A stretch of DNA of 51,774 nt from NCBI GenBank assembly GCA_024226735.1, contig JAAELL010000557.1:1-51774 (forward strand). Direction: 5' to 3'. Origin of the DNA: a bacterium. Lineage in GTDB: Bacteria; Planctomycetota; UBA1135; GCA-002686595. The notes beneath the pieces were generated by a model. The model was given only the letters and a program-made list of their open reading frames with translations. It was not told where the DNA came from and searched no databases. A program made the position numbers and the translations under genes. Of this stretch, positions 47,215-51,774 are shown piece after piece (the first letter of the stretch is position 1; each line of letters begins with the position of its first letter).

Positions 47215-48609
47215 TTGGACCCGATCCGAATCGACTACACGAACGTGCTCGCCGACGCGGTGGGCGAGGAGCACGGAATCACGCCCGCCGAGCTCGACGG
47301 GCTCGCCGGTCCTTCGCGCGCGGCGCTCGCCGCCGTCGAGGCCCGGCGTTCGACCGACCTGCGCTGGCTCGACCTGCCGTACCAGGACGACGTGCACCGC
47401 AGAGTGCTCGCGTACGCGTCTTCGGTCGCGGGCCGCTTCGAGAACGTCGTCGTCCTCGGCATCGGTGGTTCGGCGCTCGGCAACCGCGCGCTGCACACGG
47501 CGCTCAACTCCCCCTACCACGACGTCGCGCCGCCCCCGGGCCAGCCGCGGCTCTTCGTGATGGACAACGTCGATCCGGACCTGATCGGTACGTTCCTCGA
47601 GACGGTCGACCCGACCAAGTGCCTGTTCAACGTCATCTCGAAGTCGGGCTCGACGGCGGAGACGATGAGCCAGTTCCTCGTCTTCCGCCAGCTCCTCGTC
47701 GAGAGGCTGGGCGAGGAGGCACACCGTGCACACGTCGTCGTGACGACCGATGCGGAGAAGGGAGTCTTGCGGCCGATCGTGCGCGAGGAGGGGTACGAAT
47801 CGTTCGTCGTTCCCGACGGCGTCGGCGGCCGCTTCAGCGTCCTTTCACCGGTCGGGTTGCTCTCGTCCGCGCTCCTGGGCATGGACGTTCCGGCCTTGCT
47901 GGCTGGTGCGGCGGCGATGGACGAGCGCTGCCGAAGCGGCGAGCTCACCGAGAACCCCGCGCTCCTGTACGCGGCCGTGCAGTCGTTGATGCAGTCGCGC
48001 AAGCAGAAGAACATCGCGGTGACGCTGTCGTACAGCCACCGCCTGCGGGACCTGGCCGACTGGTACGCGCAGCTCCTGGCCGAGTCGATCGGCAAGCGCC
48101 GCTCGCGTGCCGGGGAGGACGTCTTCCGCGGTCCGACTCCGGTGCGCGCCGTTGGCGTCACCGACCAGCACAGCCAGGTCCAGCTCTACGTCGAAGGTCC
48201 GTTCGACAAGTGGTTCACGTTCCTCGCCGTCGAGGACACGGTGCACGAAGTGACGATCCCTTCGACCTACGCGGACCGCGACGCACTCGCTTATCTGGGC
48301 GGGCAGAGCATGGGCGCCCTGTTCGCCGCCGAGCGCGAGGGGACGCGCATCGCGTTGACGGATGCGAAGCGACCGAACCTGACCGTGCGCTTCCCGCGTG
48401 TCGACGCGGCCTCCGTCGGTCAGTACCTGTATCTGATGGAGCTCGCGGTCGCCGTGATGGGCGAGCACTACGACGTCGACGCCTTCGACCAGCCCGGCGT
48501 GGAAGCCGGCAAGGTCGCGGCGTACGCGTTGATGGGCCGCAAGGGCTTCGAGGCCCGGCGCGAGGAGATCGAGCGCGCCACCGCGGGCTCCCAGGAGAGG
48601 GTGATTTGA
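47215..48609 (+). CDS. pgi: Glucose-6-phosphate isomerase
   Basis: The 464-residue product matches Pgi of the shorter bacterial type: VVVLGIGGSALGNRALHTAL at about 82-101, FNVISKSGSTAETMSQFLVF at about 140-159, TVTLSYSHRLRD region, and GQSMGALFAAEREGTRIALTDAKRPNLTV late. It interconverts glucose-6-phosphate and fructose-6-phosphate. A strong AGGAGG Shine-Dalgarno sequence at 47204-47209, five bases before a TTG, fixes the start. It lies 3 bases before the universal stress protein gene, probably co-transcribed. Confidence 0.93.
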   Translation: MDPIRIDYTNVLADAVGEEHGITPAELDGLAGPSRAALAAVEARRSTDLRWLDLPYQDDVHRRVLAYASSVAGRFENVVVLGIGGSALGNRALHTALNSPYHDVAPPPGQPRLFVMDNVDPDLIGTFLETVDPTKCLFNVISKSGSTAETMSQFLVFRQLLVERLGEEAHRAHVVVTTDAEKGVLRPIVREEGYESFVVPDGVGGRFSVLSPVGLLSSALLGMDVPALLAGAAAMDERCRSGELTENPALLYAAVQSLMQSRKQKNIAVTLSYSHRLRDLADWYAQLLAESIGKRRSRAGEDVFRGPTPVRAVGVTDQHSQVQLYVEGPFDKWFTFLAVEDTVHEVTIPSTYADRDALAYLGGQSMGALFAAEREGTRIALTDAKRPNLTVRFPRVDAASVGQYLYLMELAVAVMGEHYDVDAFDQPGVEAGKVAAYALMGRKGFEARREEIERATAGSQERVI

Positions 48610-48612
48610 GCG

Positions 48613-49545
48613 ATGGAGAACCTGCGTAGGATCCTGGTCGGCCTCGAGCTGAACCCGCGTGCGAAGACCGTCAGCACCGGAAGCATGACCGCATTCCGGC
48701 AGGGGATGTGGCTCGCCAAGCAATGGGACGGCAGCCTGACGCTGCTGCACTCGACGTGGACCGACGACTACCGCGAGCCGATGAGCGGCGCGATCAGTCT
48801 GGTGCACAAGGGGATGCCGGAAGAGGGGCTGCAGGCCCTGAAGGCGCTCGAGGCGAAGGCGAATGCCGCGGGTGTCCCGACGACGCTCGAGATCCTGCCC
48901 GAGCGTCCGTGGCTGGCCGTGACCCACGCCGCCCTGCGCAAAGAGGTGGACCTCGTCGTCGTCGGCAAGCGCAACGAACAGGCGGCGGAGGGGCGGCGAC
49001 TCGGAAGCGTGTCGGTCAAGCTGCTGCGCAAGTGCCCCGCGCCCGTCTGGGCGGTCAAGCCCGACCATGACCTCGAGCTGAAGTTGATCCTCGCCGCGAC
49101 CGATCTGACCCCGGTCGGCGACTGCTGCCTCGAGTACGCCGCGTATCTGGCGAACCGGCGCAAGAGCGAGCTGCACATCGTGCACGCCTACCAGGTTCCG
49201 ATGGAGCTGCAGCTCGAGCGCGCCAACCTGTCGGAGGAGGAGTACGCCGAACGCCTGAAGGGCATCCGCTCGCGCGTGCGCGGCGCGATCGACCGCACGC
49301 TCGAGACGGCGGGCTTCGGCGGCGAGCCGAACGTCCACGTCAGCCGCGGCATCCCTTCCGCGGCGATCCGTGAGGCCGTCGAGCACCTACAGCCCGACCT
49401 CCTGGTGATGGGCACCGTGTCGCGCGGCGGCATCGCCGGCTTCCTCGTGGGCAACACGGCGGAGAAGCTGATGGAGCGCGTCGACTGCTCGCTGCTCGCG
49501 GTCAAGCCGGAAGACTTCGTCTGCCCGGTCCAGGTGCCGAAGTAG
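48613..49545 (+). CDS. Tandem universal stress protein (two UspA domains)
   Basis: The 310-residue protein has two UspA-type domains. The first (about 5-155) has LRRILVGLELN and VDLVVVGKRNEQ; the second (about 160-300) has LKLILAATDLTPVGDC, DLLVMGTVSRGGIAGFLVGNTAEKLM with the G-x2-G-x9-G-S/T-like ATP-binding pattern. Such double-domain forms (UspE-like) may bind ATP or act as stress regulators. Its TAG stop lies inside the left arm of a long hairpin shared with the convergent hydrolase gene. It follows pgi with 3 bases between. Confidence 0.92.
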   Translation: MENLRRILVGLELNPRAKTVSTGSMTAFRQGMWLAKQWDGSLTLLHSTWTDDYREPMSGAISLVHKGMPEEGLQALKALEAKANAAGVPTTLEILPERPWLAVTHAALRKEVDLVVVGKRNEQAAEGRRLGSVSVKLLRKCPAPVWAVKPDHDLELKLILAATDLTPVGDCCLEYAAYLANRRKSELHIVHAYQVPMELQLERANLSEEEYAERLKGIRSRVRGAIDRTLETAGFGGEPNVHVSRGIPSAAIREAVEHLQPDLLVMGTVSRGGIAGFLVGNTAEKLMERVDCSLLAVKPEDFVCPVQVPK

Positions 49546-49584
49546 TTACAGACGTCGCTGTCGCGACGTCTGTAACTACTTCGG
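49537..49584. terminator. Bidirectional 21-bp hairpin containing both stop codons
   Basis: Perfect 21-base arms (49537-49557 and 49564-49584) flank the loop CTGTCG. The TAG of the plus-strand gene (49543-49545) and the TAG of the minus-strand gene (49576-49578) lie at symmetrical positions, each in CCGAAGTAG. It probably ends both transcripts. Confidence 0.85.
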
Positions 49585-50586
49585 GGGCCTGCGAACCCAC
49601 TTCGCGATCTCCGCGCCGACCTTGGGGTGGTCGAGGTAGGCGTACAGCTTGTGCGGGTTCGATCCGTCGTAACCGTGCCAGAACGTGTAGATCCGTGGGC
49701 GGTCGACGATGCGGCGCAGGTACCTGCGCTCCTTCATCGCTCGGAAATCGTCGGCGATGTCCTGGTCGTGCGCGACGAAGTCGTCGATCGCCGTGATGTT
49801 GACCCAGCTGTCGATCGCGTTCCGCGGGTACTTGCCGTCCTCGTGCTCGTGGGCGTCATACAGGTTGTTGCGGACGCCGGGCTCGCCGAGGGGGTTGCCG
49901 AGGGTGAGCCACATGTTGACGCGCTTGTCGCGGACGGCGAGGTACTCGCTCATGCTCGAGAACTTCCACAGCACGTCGTAGGCGACGAGGCACCCCATGC
50001 TGTGGGCGACGAGGCAGATGTCGTCGCCGCGTTCCAGGGCCGGACGCAGGATCGTCTGTAGCCGCTGCCGCACGGGCGAGCCGACGTCGCGGCGGTGAGT
50101 CAGGTACGCGGCCATGTCCGGTGACGCGCCGCGGATCAGGCTGGTCGAGATGCGCAGCACCGAGCCGACGACGCTCGCGACGTCGGCGAAATTGTCGAGC
50201 CAGCGCCGGTCGGGCATGGTGCCGAGGAAGCGCATGTACTCCTTGCGAGTGAACTGGTTCGTCTTGCGCGCGAGCAGCTCGTCGAGCGAGTTGTCGTAGC
50301 TGCCGCAGCACTCGCACGGCAGGTCGTCGTGGGCCGGGTCCTTCTCGGTCATGAAGGCCGCGAGCTTCGGGTCGTGCTTGAGCATGACCTGGTTGGAGAT
50401 GTCGCCGTAGTAAGCGAGCGAGAACTTCACCTTGCCCGACCGAATCGCCTTCGCGGCCTCGGCGTCGGTGCGCGTGATCCCGTGCAGGAGAGCCTTCTTG
50501 ACGAGGCGCGTCTTCTCATTCTCCGAGGGTTTGGTCGCGCGTCCATGGACGAGAATGAGGTGCTTCTTCGGCTGCTTCTTGGGCAT
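49576..50586 (-). CDS. Alpha/beta-hydrolase-like protein (lipase-type GxSxG motif)
   Basis: The 336-residue product begins with basic MPKKQPKKHLILVHGR; the HG pair at about 14-15 is the typical oxyanion motif. The nucleophile elbow is AHSMGCLVAYD with Ser196 (GxSxG with Ala in the first position), and DFVAHDQDI and later His residues could complete the triad. A Cys cluster CECC at 91-94 sits in an insert of unknown role, possibly metal-binding. No signal peptide or membrane helix is clear. Substrate unknown. It converges with the universal stress gene at a shared hairpin. Confidence 0.78.
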   Translation of the reverse strand: MPKKQPKKHLILVHGRATKPSENEKTRLVKKALLHGITRTDAEAAKAIRSGKVKFSLAYYGDISNQVMLKHDPKLAAFMTEKDPAHDDLPCECCGSYDNSLDELLARKTNQFTRKEYMRFLGTMPDRRWLDNFADVASVVGSVLRISTSLIRGASPDMAAYLTHRRDVGSPVRQRLQTILRPALERGDDICLVAHSMGCLVAYDVLWKFSSMSEYLAVRDKRVNMWLTLGNPLGEPGVRNNLYDAHEHEDGKYPRNAIDSWVNITAIDDFVAHDQDIADDFRAMKERRYLRRIVDRPRIYTFWHGYDGSNPHKLYAYLDHPKVGAEIAKWVRRPPK

Positions 50587-50628
50587 GGAGCGCAAGAAGA
50601 TAGCAGCTCGCAGGCCCTCGAACCCGCG

Positions 50629-51554
50629 TCAGAAACGCAGGGTGGCGCGGGTCGTCGCGCCCGCGCGCAGGACGACGGCGGTGCGGGCTCTGCGCCCTCC
50701 CGGCATGCGGCCGACCAGCTCGAAGGAGCCGGTCGGCAGGTGCAGGCTGACGTCGCTCTCGCCCAGTGGCCACAGGGAGCTGCGGTGCTCGCCGGCGGCC
50801 GAGGTCATGGTCCAAACCTCGACGCGGTAGACGGGTTCGGGCCGCATGCCCGTGCGCTCGAGCGAGAGGGATGCGGCACCCGCGCGGTGCGTGCGCCCCT
50901 CGGCGACCGCCCGCTCGTCCTCGGTGCGCGTCTCGCCGACGAGCGTGATCTCGAGCCGTGTGCCTCGCGCGAGCTCGACGTCGGCGTGCGTGCCCGGCCC
51001 GATCGCCACCACCTGTTCGGCCCGGCCGAGCTCGCGCTCCTTGACGAGCGTGCCGCCGAACGACCCGCCGATCGCGCCCACGATGTAGCGCTCGCCACCG
51101 GTCACTTCGAACACGGCGCGTCCGTGGCCGACGTCCTTGCCGTCGATCCGTTCGCCGGTGACCGTCGGATCCGGACCCGTCGCGCGGCAGGGCAGGACGA
51201 GGATGCGCGGATACTCGGGCCATGTCTCGTCGATCTCGTTCCGGTGCGTCCTGACGTCCACGTACTCCGGGTACGGTGTGCCTTCCGCGGTGAAGAGCTG
51301 CACGTCGATCACCGGACGTCCGTAGCGGAGCGCGAGCGGCTGGCCGTCTGCGTCGACGGGCTCGGGCGTCAAGAGGATCGGGTAGTCGCGCTCTCGGGCC
51401 GGTCGCGCGCGGACGACGTGCGGTTCGGCGCGCAAACCGCGCACGTGCCGTCCACGTCGGTGGCCGTCGAGGCACTGGTTGAGATGGACTGCGCGTGGGC
51501 GATCGATGAGGTGAGGGCGACGAAGAGGGCGAGGGACGCGCGTTGGCTGAGCAT
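50629..51554 (-). pseudogene. Exported protein gene with probable frameshift
   Basis: An ATG at 51554 starts a clear signal peptide (MLSQRASLALFVALTSS, then IAHAQ). That frame then reads about 20 doubtful residues and stops. The long sensible frame (271 codons from a GTG at 51444, with YPILLTPEPVDADG and VEVWTMTSAAGEH) is in another register, so the two must be joined by an indel between about 51390 and 51490. The total span of 926 bases is not a multiple of three. It may be a recent pseudogene or a sequencing error. If intact, the product would be a ~300-residue beta-rich exported protein; family not recognised. Confidence 0.55.
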
Positions 51555-51635
51555 GGGAGCACCACTCTTGGGTGGTGGCCGAGCTCCTCGTTTTGCCGCA
51601 CGCGGCGAAAGCTCGGCCGTAGCCGAGACTTGTCC

Positions 51636-51774
51636 GCTAGTGGTGTGAGTCACTCTTGTGCGGCATTTTGGTCGGCCCGTACCCGCCCGCTGCTGCGTTG
51701 CGCCTCCTCCGAGACTTGCAGCGAAGTCGCGTCGTCGCTGCGCCTTGCAGCGAGCGCGTACGCACCGACCAAAA
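51636..51774. repeat. Copy of the window-edge inverted-repeat element, cut by the right edge
   Basis: The 40 bases at 51636-51675 are the exact reverse complement of bases 38-77 at the left edge; 51728-51774 repeats bases 1-47 with one mismatch. Internally it has the pattern TTGCAGCGA-N-CGCTGCGCC, an imperfect hairpin. It thus looks like a left arm, a core and the start of a right arm of a long hairpin element, interrupted by the window edge. Confidence 0.9.

Overview
The window is a GC-rich (visually about 70 %), gene-dense bacterial chromosome segment of about 45 genes. There is no rRNA, tRNA, CRISPR array, phage or transposase that I can see. The mix of genes suggests a Gram-negative, environmental bacterium, most like a deep-branching planctomycete: two sulfatase-fold proteins, an FG-GAP protein, carboxypeptidase-like repeats, HEAT lipoproteins, a membrane-anchored SGNH hydrolase, several zincin-type peptidases, and a phosphatase fused to a c-type cytochrome. 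This assignment is an inference from gene content, not a phylogeny.

Layout. 0.1-5.9 kb: yceH diverges from a tightly overlapping run (trmL, an RlmD-like RNA methyltransferase, a 64-residue four-Cys protein, yqgE), followed by a large AsmA-like membrane protein. 5.9-13 kb: a tyrosine-phosphatase/cytochrome fusion lipoprotein diverges from an operon encoding an iron-type ABC importer (binding lipoprotein, double permease, ATPase), a pentaheme cytochrome and a HEAT-repeat lipoprotein; I read this as an envelope metal/redox module. 13-18.6 kb (minus): FG-GAP protein, endonuclease III, zincin protease, frataxin CyaY, LysR regulator and sulfatase, mostly with 4-bp overlaps. 18.6-26.7 kb (plus, mixed): CoA-binding protein, a 16-bp tandem repeat, a gluzincin-like protein, a sulfatase-fold protein lacking the catalytic Cys, two tail-to-tail remnants of one small gene family, a GrpB protein, a very long hairpin, an SGNH hydrolase and a TPR-like gene with no visible start codon.

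26.7-30.8 kb (minus): a biotin-dependent acyl-CoA carboxylase operon (biotin carboxylase, carboxyltransferase, biotin carrier) ending in acpS. 30.8-39.8 kb: a secreted unknown, a CpsD/CapB-type ATPase, a TetR-RND efflux operon, and an N-terminally shortened DJ-1/PfpI gene. 39.7-44.5 kb (minus): a two-gene unit with an SprT-like metalloprotein, a large carnitine-free carboxypeptidase-like-repeat envelope protein, and an unknown. 44.6-51.6 kb: a MerR regulator with a C-terminal double CxxC directly upstream of a cysteine desulfurase; a YugP-type protease, pgi and a tandem universal stress protein; then an alpha/beta hydrolase and a probably frameshifted exported protein.

Both ends of the window lie in copies of the same inverted-repeat element, which suggests that the assembly broke in this repeat. 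The genome seems rich in long structured intergenic repeats. The most unusual items are the phosphatase-cytochrome fusion and its iron/heme neighbours, the Cys-rich MerR beside the cysteine desulfurase, the TGA-bearing 16-bp tandem repeat, and the long hairpins.
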